From positions 1 through 18,316 of the forward strand of contig CAJTOE010000032.1 in assembly GCA_910577805.1 (NCBI GenBank): a stretch of 18,316 nucleotides of DNA, written 5' to 3'. The position numbers and the translations under genes are program-made. Under the pieces are notes generated by a model. The model did not search any database. It was not told where the DNA came from and saw only the letters and a list, made by a program, of their open reading frames with translations. The stretch comes from an uncultured Oscillospiraceae bacterium (GTDB taxonomy: Bacteria > Bacillota > Clostridia > Oscillospirales > Oscillospiraceae). Each line of letters opens with the position of its first letter. The stretch's first letter is position 1. This document shows, one piece after another, positions 6,866-13,707 of this stretch.

Positions 6866-8094
6866 TCCGTTCACTGCGCCGGAAATTTATTTTGATTGCA
6901 ATGATATCTCTGGTTGGAACAATGATCGTGCTCTGTACCGCCATCGGGGTCGGGAATTACTGTATCACCACCAATCGGGTAGACCGTGCAATCGCGCTCC
7001 TGCACCAGAATGGCGGGACCTTCCACCCGCCCGGTTCCCGCTTTGACCCTTCAAGATTTGATTTCCAGATCACGCCGGAGACCCCTTTTGAAACACGGTA
7101 TTTCATCGTTGAGCTTACTCCACAAAAGGAAATCAAATCGGTCCGCTTGGACCATATTGCCGCATTGGACCGCCGCGCAGTGGTGGACACCATCGACCAA
7201 ATCGTAGATACCGGGGCGGCGCGGGGATACATGGACCATTACCGTTTCGGCGTGTTCCCGGATAAAAATGGCGGAAGTACCATTATCGTTTTGGACTGTT
7301 TTCTCCAGCTCCAGTCCGCAAATAATACGCTGCGCATCACAGCCGCCATATTTTTGATCTGTGTCCTGATTGTGTTTGTTCTCCTGCTCTTTTTATCGAA
7401 ACGGGCGATTCGTCCCTTTGTCGATAACCTGGAGCGGCAGCGGCAGTTCATTACCGACGCTTCTCATGAGTTAAAAACGCCCTTGGCCATCCTGTCGGCG
7501 GATATGGGGCTTCTGGAGGACACCTATGGAACCGACAAGTGGCTGGAGAGCGCAAAAGCACAAATCGTCCGCCTGGATAAGCTGATTAAAAATCTGGTAG
7601 AGCTGGCCCGTACAGAGGAGGCGGTAAAAGAGGATGCCGTAGAATACTTCTCTGTCAGTGAAATTGCCCAAGCCAATGCGGACGCATTTCAGATGTTAGC
7701 CGAAGCGGATGGGAAAGTGTTGACGGCGGAGATCGCGGAGGGAATCAACCTAAAGGGTGTCCAGGACAACTTTTTCCGTCTGTTTTCCATCTTATTGGAC
7801 AACGCGGTCAAATATTGCGACCCGGCGGGAACGATTCGTCTACGTGTTTTGATGCGTGGACGGAATATCCATATCTCTGTATCCAATCCCTGCACAGGAC
7901 TGGACCCGGCCCAACTCTCCCGGTACTTTGACCGCTTCTACCGGGCGGATTCCTCCCGCGCCCGCTCCACCGGAGGCTATGGGATCGGCCTTTCCACTGC
8001 AAAGGCCATTGTTACCCGTCACAAGGGCCGCATTTCCAACCACTATGCGGATGGGATCATTACTTTTACCGCTGTGATCCCGCAGGGATGCTGA
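6862..8094 (+). CDS. membrane sensor histidine kinase
   Basis: 410 residues. The ATG lies in an ATGA overlap with the regulator stop. TM1 spans about 10-31, an extracytoplasmic sensor domain about 32-157 and TM2 about 159-178. The HisKA helix holds H202 in ASHELKTPLA, and the ATPase domain shows the N-box DNAVKY (N314), YFDRFYRAD (355-363) and the G-box GGYGIGLS (371-378). Only about 20 residues separate TM2 from HisKA, so there is no full HAMP domain. The sensor region has no recognisable ligand fold. It begins after TM1 and includes a Pro/Phe-rich part (FHPPGSRFDPSRFDF). It should phosphorylate the upstream regulator in response to an envelope signal of unknown nature. Confidence 0.94.
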   Translation: MIRSLRRKFILIAMISLVGTMIVLCTAIGVGNYCITTNRVDRAIALLHQNGGTFHPPGSRFDPSRFDFQITPETPFETRYFIVELTPQKEIKSVRLDHIAALDRRAVVDTIDQIVDTGAARGYMDHYRFGVFPDKNGGSTIIVLDCFLQLQSANNTLRITAAIFLICVLIVFVLLLFLSKRAIRPFVDNLERQRQFITDASHELKTPLAILSADMGLLEDTYGTDKWLESAKAQIVRLDKLIKNLVELARTEEAVKEDAVEYFSVSEIAQANADAFQMLAEADGKVLTAEIAEGINLKGVQDNFFRLFSILLDNAVKYCDPAGTIRLRVLMRGRNIHISVSNPCTGLDPAQLSRYFDRFYRADSSRARSTGGYGIGLSTAKAIVTRHKGRISNHYADGIITFTAVIPQGC

Positions 8095-8132
8095 CGCTCC
8101 TGTTTCCCCCCAATTCTGCCGTGATAAAAAAA

Positions 8133-8189
8133 TAAATGCGAAAGAACCGAACTGCCCTATGTGTGAGAGTCCGTGTTCTTTCGCATTTA
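8133..8189. terminator. bidirectional terminator between convergent genes
   Basis: A perfect 15-bp inverted repeat (TAAATGCGAAAGAAC at 8133-8147, GTTCTTTCGCATTTA at 8175-8189) has a 27-nt loop that can extend the stem partially (ACT with AGT, CG with CG). On the minus strand it is followed by TTTTTTTATC, an efficient U-tract for the HAD gene transcript. On the plus side an AT-rich run serves the kinase transcript. Confidence 0.85.
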
Positions 8190-8199
8190 CTATTATATT

Positions 8200-9009
8200 T
8201 TACATTCTTTCCAGCACCCACTCGATGGCCTGAGCCGCGCCGTGATGGACGTTGTCCGCCACCTGAAGCTGCGCGGCCTCCACCGCCGCTGGACTGGCGT
8301 TGCCCATTGCCACAGCGATACCTGCCGCCCGGAGCATCCCTACATCGTTTTCGCTGTCCCCCACGGCGGCGCACCGCTCCAGTGGGATACCATACCGCTC
8401 CGCCAGCAGGGCCAGGGCCTTCCCCTTGTCTATGTTTTCGGGCAGTACCTCAAAATCACCAGGCCCGGAGCTGGTCAGCTCCATCCCCGGCAAGGACGCG
8501 GCCTCCTTTTTCGGAAACCGCGCCGGGTCCCCCTCCACATGGAGCTTGGTCAACGGACCCTCGTACCCCGCCAGCCAGGACAGTGGATCGTCCAAAAGCT
8601 GCACATCCCGCTCCCAAATTTTTTTGGGGAAATAGTGGGCCAGCGCCTCCACCGACCAGTCGGGCAGGAAAATCTGCTCCCCCGCAAAAATCATAGGGTC
8701 CAGACGGCGCTCCAGACAGAGCTTCAGCACCTCCCGGCCCCCGTTCCAGGGTAAGTCCCAGCGGTGGAGCTGTTTTCCCGTTTCACAGTCCACCACCACC
8801 GCTCCGCCCAGCGCGGCGGCCAGACGGTCAAAACCACCCTCCTGGGCAAACCAGGCGGCCTCCTGGCTGCTGCGGCCTGTGGCGATCACCACCCGCACCC
8901 CCTGGGACCGGGCCTTCTGAATGGCCCGGCAGGTTTCCGGGGCCAGGGTGTGGGCCGGGGTGAGGGCGGTACCGTCCAGGTCCAGGGCGATCAAGCCGCA
9001 CCGCGCCAT
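8200..9009 (-). CDS. Cof-type HAD-IIB phosphatase
   Basis: 269 residues, standard for Cof/YbiV-like phosphatases. Motif I is DLDGT with nucleophile D10 and D12. Motif II is ATGR (T44). K195 in NIDKGKAL is motif III. Motif IV is GDSENDV (217-223) with the metal-binding D218 and D222. A type IIB cap domain lies between motifs II and III. Family members dephosphorylate sugar phosphates, FMN or other small phosphometabolites; the substrate cannot be read from sequence. The ATG follows the stop of the HD gene directly, and its SD (GGGGGAGGAG) lies inside the end of that gene, so translation is coupled. The transcript ends at the hairpin 8133-8189. Confidence 0.94.
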   Translation of the reverse strand: MARCGLIALDLDGTALTPAHTLAPETCRAIQKARSQGVRVVIATGRSSQEAAWFAQEGGFDRLAAALGGAVVVDCETGKQLHRWDLPWNGGREVLKLCLERRLDPMIFAGEQIFLPDWSVEALAHYFPKKIWERDVQLLDDPLSWLAGYEGPLTKLHVEGDPARFPKKEAASLPGMELTSSGPGDFEVLPENIDKGKALALLAERYGIPLERCAAVGDSENDVGMLRAAGIAVAMGNASPAAVEAAQLQVADNVHHGAAQAIEWVLERM

Positions 9010-9591
9010 TTACTCCTCCCCCTCCAGGAAATAGGAGGCCTCCATATCCGCCGTAGCCAGGGCGAAGGCCAGAGGATATTTCTGCAAGGCCTGCCCCACC
9101 GTCCGGGGGTCCTCCCCGCCGGAGAAGCCCATATGCCAGCGGATAGCCATGGCCTCCTCCCGGCTCAGGCGGATGAAGCCGTTGACGATGTACACCGATT
9201 TTTCCCCGTGGCCGTAAGGCAGAGGGTCATCGAACGTATAGCTGGGGACGGACTGCCATTTGCCGTCAGGGCCTTTCACGTTCCGGGTCCCCGGCTTGTA
9301 GCAGCCAATTTTGCAGGCGTCGTGGAGCAGGGACACAATGGCGATGGACTCATCGCTGTACTCCAGGCCATACAGCTCCTGCACCCGCTCCCTGGCGAGA
9401 TAGTCCACCAGGCAGTGGTATACATTGATGCTGTGCTCGCACAGTCCGCCGGGATAGGCCCCGTGATACCGGGCGGAGGCGGGGGCGGTGAAGAAATCGC
9501 TCTTGTTTTCCAGGTAGTTGAGCAGGCTGTCCGCGCCGTCCCTGGTGATGTTGGTACGGAATATTTCGAGAAACTCGTCCTTTGCAGGCAT
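9010..9591 (-). CDS. HD-domain phosphohydrolase
   Basis: 193 residues from the ATG at 9589-9591. This start is preferred over an in-frame TTG six bases upstream because GGGAGG is then 9 nt away. Metal-binding HD motifs are in order: H53 (CEHS), H90-D91 (LLHDACK), H128 (YGHGEKS), H153 (RWHMG) and D182 (TADMEAS). GGLCEHSINVY and the basic CYKPGTRNVKGPDGKW insert resemble small HD proteins found in phages and Clostridia. HD enzymes hydrolyse nucleotides or cyclic nucleotides; the specific substrate is unknown. First gene of a two-gene operon with the HAD phosphatase, which suggests consecutive dephosphorylation steps or metabolite housekeeping. Confidence 0.9.
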   Translation of the reverse strand: MPAKDEFLEIFRTNITRDGADSLLNYLENKSDFFTAPASARYHGAYPGGLCEHSINVYHCLVDYLARERVQELYGLEYSDESIAIVSLLHDACKIGCYKPGTRNVKGPDGKWQSVPSYTFDDPLPYGHGEKSVYIVNGFIRLSREEAMAIRWHMGFSGGEDPRTVGQALQKYPLAFALATADMEASYFLEGEE

Positions 9592-9606
9592 ATGCAAAAA
9601 CCTCCC

Positions 9607-9622
9607 TGCGCGTTTCCGCGCA
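9607..9622. promoter_or_regulatory. GNRA-capped hairpin beside the SD of the HD gene
   Basis: TGCGCG and CGCGCA form a perfect 6-bp stem. Read on the minus strand the loop is GAAA, a stable GNRA tetraloop, and the GGGAGG SD follows immediately. On the plus strand the stem is followed by six T (9623-9628), so it could also terminate leftward-to-rightward readthrough from antisense transcription. A role in mRNA stability or translation control is inference. Confidence 0.5.
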
Positions 9623-9705
9623 TTTTTTCTAATTGTACCACATTGCGGCGGAAAAGAAAAGAAACATTGTGGAAAGTTTCTCTATCCAAGGCCCGCCCGG
9701 ACGGC

Positions 9706-9711
9706 TATAAT
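9706..9711 (+). promoter_or_regulatory. possible -10 box of the MATE transporter gene
   Basis: A perfect TATAAT lies 49 nt before the ATG at 9761. The base run at 17-nt spacing (TATCCA, 9683-9688) matches TTGACA at only three positions, so an activator or weak promoter is likely. Confidence 0.4.
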
Positions 9712-9713
9712 GT

Positions 9714-9746
9714 AGCCTGCAAGATTTTTCAACACAGCCTGCAAGA
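9714..9746 (+). repeat. 11-bp direct repeat in the MATE leader
   Basis: AGCCTGCAAGA occurs exactly at 9714-9724 and 9736-9746, 22 bp apart (about two helical turns), just downstream of the putative -10 box. This spacing places both copies on the same face of DNA, as expected for a tandem regulator site. No regulator gene adjoins it. Confidence 0.5.
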
Positions 9747-9760
9747 AGGAGGTCGTTTTT

Positions 9761-11173
9761 ATGACCAAAGACCTGACCAAGGGCAGCCCCATGCGGCTGA
9801 TCCTGGGTTTTACCCTCTCCACCCTGCTGGGTCTGCTGTTCCAGCAGATGTACAATGTGGTGGACACCATGATCGTCGGCAAGCTGCTGGGCTCCCAGGC
9901 CCTGGCCGCGGTGGGCTCCACCGGCTCTGTCAACTTTTTGGTGATCGGCTTCTGCACCGGCATGTGCAGCGGCTTTGCCATCCCCGTGGCCCAGCGGATG
10001 GGTTCCGGCGAGCACTCCAAAATGCGCCAATGTGCCGCCAACGCCGCCTGGCTGTCCGCCGGCTTCGCGGTGGTCCTCACCGCCGCCACCGCTCTGCTGT
10101 GCCGGACCATCCTGACTGCTATGAAAACCCCCGAAGATATTTTCCAGGACGCGTATCTCTATATTTTAATCATCTTCCTGGGTATTCCGGCCACCTTCCT
10201 GTACAACCTGCTGGCGGGCGTGGCCCGCTCCCTGGGGGACAGCCGCACGCCGGTATACTTCCTGGCCCTGTCCTCGGTGCTGAACATCGCCCTGGACGCG
10301 GGGTTCATCCTGCTGTTCCACACCGGCGTGGCCGGGGCAGCTCTGGCCACTGTCATTTCCCAGCTGGTCTCCGGGGTGGCCTGCTTCTTCTATATGCGAA
10401 AAAAATTTCCCATCCTCCACATGAGCCGGGAGGAGCGGGCCTTTGACCCCCACACGGCAAAGGTTTTGTGCAAAATGGGCCTGCCGATGGGCTTGCAGTA
10501 CTCGATTACGGCCATCGGCTCCATCGTACTGCAATCCGCGGTAAACACCCTGGGCAGCACCGCCGTAGCCAGCGTCACCGCCGGACAAAAGGTCTCTCTG
10601 TTCTTCTGCTGTCCCTTTGACGCCATGGGGGCTACGATGGCGACCTACTGCGGTCAAAACGTGGGAGCCATGAAGCTGGACCGTCTGGGGGCCGGCGTGC
10701 GGGACTGCGCCCTGTTGGGCCTGGGCTACTCCCTGCTGGCCCTGGTGGTAACGGCGCTGTTTGCGCCCCAGCTGGTCATGCTGTTCCTGGACACCCGTGA
10801 GGCCGGAGTGGAGCAGGTGATTGACCTGGCCGCACAATTTTTGCTGACCTGCACCGCCTTCTACTTCCCTCTGTCTCTGGTGAACATTGTGCGCTTCTCC
10901 ATCCAGGGCATGGGCTTCAGCACCCTGGCTCTGCTGGCGGGCGTGCTGGAGATGCTGGCCCGCACTGCGGTGGGACAGCTGCTGGTCCCCGCCTTTGGGT
11001 ACACCGCCGCCTGCTTCGCCTCCCCTGCCGCGTGGATTTGCGCGGACCTGTTCCTGATCCCCGCCTGTGTGGGCTGCGTGAAGCACCTGCGAAAGGTCTA
11101 CCAGATCAAAGCCCAGGCGCAAGCCGCCGCACTGGCCCAGCCGCTGCCCGCCAGGGCCGGAGCCAGATATTGA
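9761..11173 (+). CDS. MATE-family multidrug/sodium antiporter
   Basis: 470 residues with about twelve membrane helices in two homologous halves. The N-terminus GSPMRLILGFTLSTLLG, then FQQMYNVVDTMIVGKLLG (helix 1), is the MATE signature. The second-half match is GLPMGLQYSITAIGSIVLQ, and GVARSLGDSRTPVY is also typical. MATE proteins export cationic drugs or metabolites in exchange for Na+ or H+. Substrate and coupling ion cannot be told from the sequence. The SD AAGGAGG lies 9 nt before the ATG. It is a single gene with its own terminator at 11184-11214, divergent from the HD/HAD operon. The C-terminal tail is unusually rich in Ala and Gln (AQAQAAALAQPLPARAG). Confidence 0.95.
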   Translation: MTKDLTKGSPMRLILGFTLSTLLGLLFQQMYNVVDTMIVGKLLGSQALAAVGSTGSVNFLVIGFCTGMCSGFAIPVAQRMGSGEHSKMRQCAANAAWLSAGFAVVLTAATALLCRTILTAMKTPEDIFQDAYLYILIIFLGIPATFLYNLLAGVARSLGDSRTPVYFLALSSVLNIALDAGFILLFHTGVAGAALATVISQLVSGVACFFYMRKKFPILHMSREERAFDPHTAKVLCKMGLPMGLQYSITAIGSIVLQSAVNTLGSTAVASVTAGQKVSLFFCCPFDAMGATMATYCGQNVGAMKLDRLGAGVRDCALLGLGYSLLALVVTALFAPQLVMLFLDTREAGVEQVIDLAAQFLLTCTAFYFPLSLVNIVRFSIQGMGFSTLALLAGVLEMLARTAVGQLLVPAFGYTAACFASPAAWICADLFLIPACVGCVKHLRKVYQIKAQAQAAALAQPLPARAGARY

Positions 11174-11183
11174 AAAAATTGAC

Positions 11184-11214
11184 AAAATCCCCCTGGTACA
11201 CACGGGGGGATTTT
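11184..11214 (+). terminator. intrinsic terminator of the MATE gene
   Basis: AAAATCCCCC (11184-11193) pairs with GGGGGATTTT (11205-11214) over ten bases around an 11-nt loop. The 3' side ends in four T that are part of the stem, starting 11 nt after the stop codon. Confidence 0.8.
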
Positions 11215-11228
11215 CGTGGAAAGCCCAA

Positions 11229-11258
11229 TTGACTTTCCCCCTGTCCGTGCGCTACAAT
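11229..11258 (+). promoter_or_regulatory. strong sigma-A promoter of the 30-codon peptide gene
   Basis: TTGACT (11229-11234) and TACAAT (11253-11258), spaced by 18 nt, each match the consensus at five of six bases. A perfect 6-bp inverted repeat (GGAAAG at 11218-11223, CTTTCC at 11233-11238) overlaps the -35 box and could be an operator. Confidence 0.7.
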
Positions 11259-11291
11259 ACTCAAGCAAAACACGAAAGGAGAGGAACGTTT

Positions 11292-11384
11292 ATGCTGCAC
11301 GATGTAATCAGCGTTGTGTCCATGCTTGCTGTCCTGTCTGGGATGCTGTGGGTGTTTCAGCGCGATGTCAAGCACCATGCCTGA
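11292..11384 (+). CDS. 30-residue single-pass membrane peptide
   Basis: ATG to TGA gives 30 residues: MLHDVISVVSMLAVLSG, then MLWVFQRDVKHHA. Residues about 5-22 are hydrophobic and could span the membrane, followed by a basic tail (R24, K27, two His). SD AAAGGAGAGG lies about 9 nt upstream. The ORF sits in its own transcription unit: a near-consensus promoter at 11229-11258 and an excellent terminator at 11406-11441. This arrangement argues for real expression. Size and topology resemble small holin-like type I toxins or small membrane regulators of transporters, but I recognise no family and see no clear antisense-RNA promoter. Alternatively, the transcript is a small RNA whose ORF is incidental. 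Confidence 0.6.
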   Translation: MLHDVISVVSMLAVLSGMLWVFQRDVKHHA

Positions 11385-11405
11385 TAGGCACCAAACAGAC
11401 ACGTT

Positions 11406-11441
11406 ACACGGGTGAGGCGGACAGCCTGACCCGTGTTTTTC
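11406..11441 (+). terminator. intrinsic terminator of the 30-codon peptide unit
   Basis: ACACGGGT (11406-11413) pairs with ACCCGTGT (11429-11436). An inner AGGC/GCCT extends the stem across a G-G mismatch, and the stem runs into five T plus C. It follows the small ORF stop by 21 nt. Confidence 0.9.
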
Positions 11442-11475
11442 TTGGCGCACACCCGCCGTTCCTCGCCATCCCTTC

Positions 11476-11504
11476 TTGCAATTTCCTCCAAAGTCCTCTA
11501 TAAT
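11476..11504 (+). promoter_or_regulatory. sigma-A promoter of the hydrolase/malic enzyme operon
   Basis: TTGCAA (11476-11481) and a perfect TATAAT (11499-11504) are separated by exactly 17 nt. They give a leader of about 68 nt before the ATG at 11579. Confidence 0.75.
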
Positions 11505-11578
11505 GAGGAAAAACGAATGAAGCCCAAGGGCTGCTCAACTTTACGAATCAAAGCCAGTTTTCTTGAGGAGGAAATACA

Positions 11579-12529
11579 ATGAACAAGCTGCAAAAGCACA
11601 TTCTGCAAGCGGCAGGCCTCCTGACCGCGGTGCTGGTCATTGCGGCGGCCGGCCATCATATAGCCCTCCAGGCGGAGGAAAAGCGCCTCGTTCCGCCCGG
11701 CCAGCTGGTAGAGGTGGACGGCCGGAACATTCACGTCTACTGTGAAGGGGACCGCGCCCAAGGGCCTGCTCTGGTCTTTTTGTCCGGCTCCGGCACCGTG
11801 GCCCCGGTGTACGATTTCCGGCCCCTGTACCGCCTGCTGTCGCCCCATTTTCCAATCGCCGTTGTGGAAAAAACCGGCTACGGCTATTCGGATATTTCCG
11901 ACGTTCCCCGTGACGTAGCCTCTATGGTGGACGAGGTCCGCCGCGCCCTGGCCGGAGCGGACGTGCCTGCGCCTTATGTGCTGCTGCCCCACTCCATGTC
12001 CGGGCTGGAAGCAATCTGCTGGGCGCAGACCTATCCGGATGAGGTGGCCGGGATTATAGGGCTGGATATGGCAGTCCCCCACAGCTACGATGATTTCGAT
12101 TTGGGTGGCGCCAGGCTCTCCCTGGCCGTCGGAGGTCTGGCCCGGACGTTCGGCATTCACCGCATTCCAGGCGTCTATCCCCTGTCTGATTTGGGTCTGA
12201 CGGCCCAGGAGCAGGAGCAGCTTGCTCTGCTGATGCACCGCAACGCGGTCAACCCCGTCTATGCCCAGGAGGGGAACGCGATTCTGGACAATGTCCAGAC
12301 GGTCCAGGCCCAGCCGGTCCCGCGCTGTCCTATACTGCTGTTCTGCTCCACGGGCGGCCAGCAGTTCTCCCCCGCCTGGGAAGAGACGCAGCGTGAGTTT
12401 GCCGACCAGACCGGAGGGGAGCTTCGGATTTTGGACTGCGGCCACTATCTGCACTACGAAAAGAGTCCCGAACTGGCCGAGGCTATCGGTCTGTTCTTGC
12501 AAGCCAAACTTTTATACGAAAGGACTTGA
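11579..12529 (+). CDS. membrane-anchored alpha/beta hydrolase
   Basis: 316 residues. A hydrophobic N-terminal segment (about 8-30) looks like an uncleaved anchor or signal, so the catalytic domain is probably outside the membrane. The alpha/beta hydrolase fold shows LVFLSGSGTVAPVYDF (65-80) at the oxyanion region, EKTGYGYSD (97-105) and the nucleophile elbow PHSMSG with Ser139. This replaces the usual GHSMGG. The catalytic His is H289 in LDCGHYLHYEKSPEL. The acid residue is not certain. Such proteins act as esterases, lipases or proline iminopeptidases; the substrate is unknown. SD GAGGAGG lies 7 nt before the ATG. The stop is 5 nt before the malic enzyme ATG, so the two are cotranscribed. 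Confidence 0.9.
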   Translation: MNKLQKHILQAAGLLTAVLVIAAAGHHIALQAEEKRLVPPGQLVEVDGRNIHVYCEGDRAQGPALVFLSGSGTVAPVYDFRPLYRLLSPHFPIAVVEKTGYGYSDISDVPRDVASMVDEVRRALAGADVPAPYVLLPHSMSGLEAICWAQTYPDEVAGIIGLDMAVPHSYDDFDLGGARLSLAVGGLARTFGIHRIPGVYPLSDLGLTAQEQEQLALLMHRNAVNPVYAQEGNAILDNVQTVQAQPVPRCPILLFCSTGGQQFSPAWEETQREFADQTGGELRILDCGHYLHYEKSPELAEAIGLFLQAKLLYERT

Positions 12530-12534
12530 AAAAT

Positions 12535-13707
12535 ATGGATTACGCGTCGGTATCCCTGCAAAAGCACGGGGAATGGAAAGGAAAAATCGAGGTAACAGCC
12601 ACCGTACCCGTCCAGACCCAGGAGGACCTGTCCCTGGCCTACACCCCCGGCGTGGCACAGCCCTGCCTGGAGATTCAAAAGGACCCGGCCAAGAGCTACA
12701 CCCTCACCCGGCGGCACAATTTATGCGCTGTCATCACCGACGGCTCCGCCGTGCTGGGCCTGGGGGACATCGGCCCGGAGGCCGGTATGCCCGTGATGGA
12801 GGGCAAGTGCGTGCTGTTCAAGAGCTTCGGCGGCGTGGACGCATTTCCTCTGTGCGTAAAGACCCAGGATGTGGACGCGTTTGTCGAGACGGTCTACAAC
12901 ATTTCCGGCTCCTTCGGGGGCATCAACCTGGAGGACATCTCCGCCCCCCGATGCTTTGAGATCGAGCGCAAGCTGAAGGAAAAGTGCGACATCCCCGTAT
13001 TCCACGACGACCAGCACGGTACGGCCATCATCGCCTTGGCGGGGCTGACCAACGCCCTGCGGGTGGTGGGCAAGCGCCGGGAGGACGTGCGGGTGGTATT
13101 CTCCGGGGCCGGCTCCGCCGCGATCTCCATCACCAAACTGCTGCTGTCCGCCGGCTTCCGGGACATTACCCTGTGCGATAAATTCGGGGCGCTCTACGAC
13201 GGCAACGAGAACATGAACTGGGCGCAGAAAGAGATCGCCAAGGTCACCAACCTGGAGAAAAAGCAGGGCGGTCTGGCCCAGCTTCTGCCGGGGGCCGACG
13301 TGTTCATCGGCGTGTCCGCGCCCAATTTGGTCACCACCGAGATGGTGAAAACCATGAACAAGGACGCCATCGTCTTTGCCTGCGCCAACCCCACCCCGGA
13401 GATTTTCCCCGACGACGCCAAGGCCGGCGGCGCGGCGGTGGTGTCCACCGGGCGCAGCGACTACCCCAACCAGATCAACAATGTGCTGGCGTTCCCCGGC
13501 GTATTCCGGGGGGCTTTCGACGTGCGGGCCAGTGATATCAATGAGGAGATGAAAATGGCCGCGGCCCAGGCGCTGGCGGATTTGATTTCCCCGGAAGAGC
13601 TGTCCTGCGACTATATCATCCCAAAGCCCTTTGACCCCCGCGTTGTGCCCGCTGTGGCAGAGGCGGTGGCGGAGGCCGCACGCCGCACGGGAGTGGCCCG
13701 GCTGTGA
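12535..13707 (+). CDS. NAD(P)-dependent malic enzyme
   Basis: 390 residues from the ATG at 12535. A TTG nine bases upstream is in frame but too close to the SD (AAAGGA). This is the short bacterial form, which oxidatively decarboxylates malate to pyruvate and CO2. Visible features: Y36 in LAYTPGVA, GSAVLGLGDIGPEAGMPVMEGK (split at 70-91) with K91, NLEDISAPRCFEIE (131-144) with the metal-binding E133 and D134, FHDDQHGTA (156-164), and the Rossmann motif GAGSAA (191-196). It links C4 acids to pyruvate and provides reducing power in a fermenting cell. Cofactor preference is not decided. It overlaps the next gene by four bases. Two-domain layout and length are normal. Confidence 0.95.
   Translation: MDYASVSLQKHGEWKGKIEVTATVPVQTQEDLSLAYTPGVAQPCLEIQKDPAKSYTLTRRHNLCAVITDGSAVLGLGDIGPEAGMPVMEGKCVLFKSFGGVDAFPLCVKTQDVDAFVETVYNISGSFGGINLEDISAPRCFEIERKLKEKCDIPVFHDDQHGTAIIALAGLTNALRVVGKRREDVRVVFSGAGSAAISITKLLLSAGFRDITLCDKFGALYDGNENMNWAQKEIAKVTNLEKKQGGLAQLLPGADVFIGVSAPNLVTTEMVKTMNKDAIVFACANPTPEIFPDDAKAGGAAVVSTGRSDYPNQINNVLAFPGVFRGAFDVRASDINEEMKMAAAQALADLISPEELSCDYIIPKPFDPRVVPAVAEAVAEAARRTGVARL

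Noticed and set aside
9592..9597. Upstream TTG start for the HD protein
   Set aside because: It is only about 3 nt from the GGGAGG SD, while the ATG six bases later has ideal spacing.
8764..10446. 560-codon plus-strand open frame
   Set aside because: It runs antisense to the HD/HAD genes and then out of frame through the MATE gene. The real proteins in the region have full motif sets.
11441..11560. Antisense RNA promoter opposite the 30-codon peptide, as expected for a type I toxin
   Set aside because: The best minus-strand -10-like match (TATAGA near 11500) has no acceptable -35, and its spacing to the TTGGGC upstream is 19 nt. Not strong enough to report as a feature.
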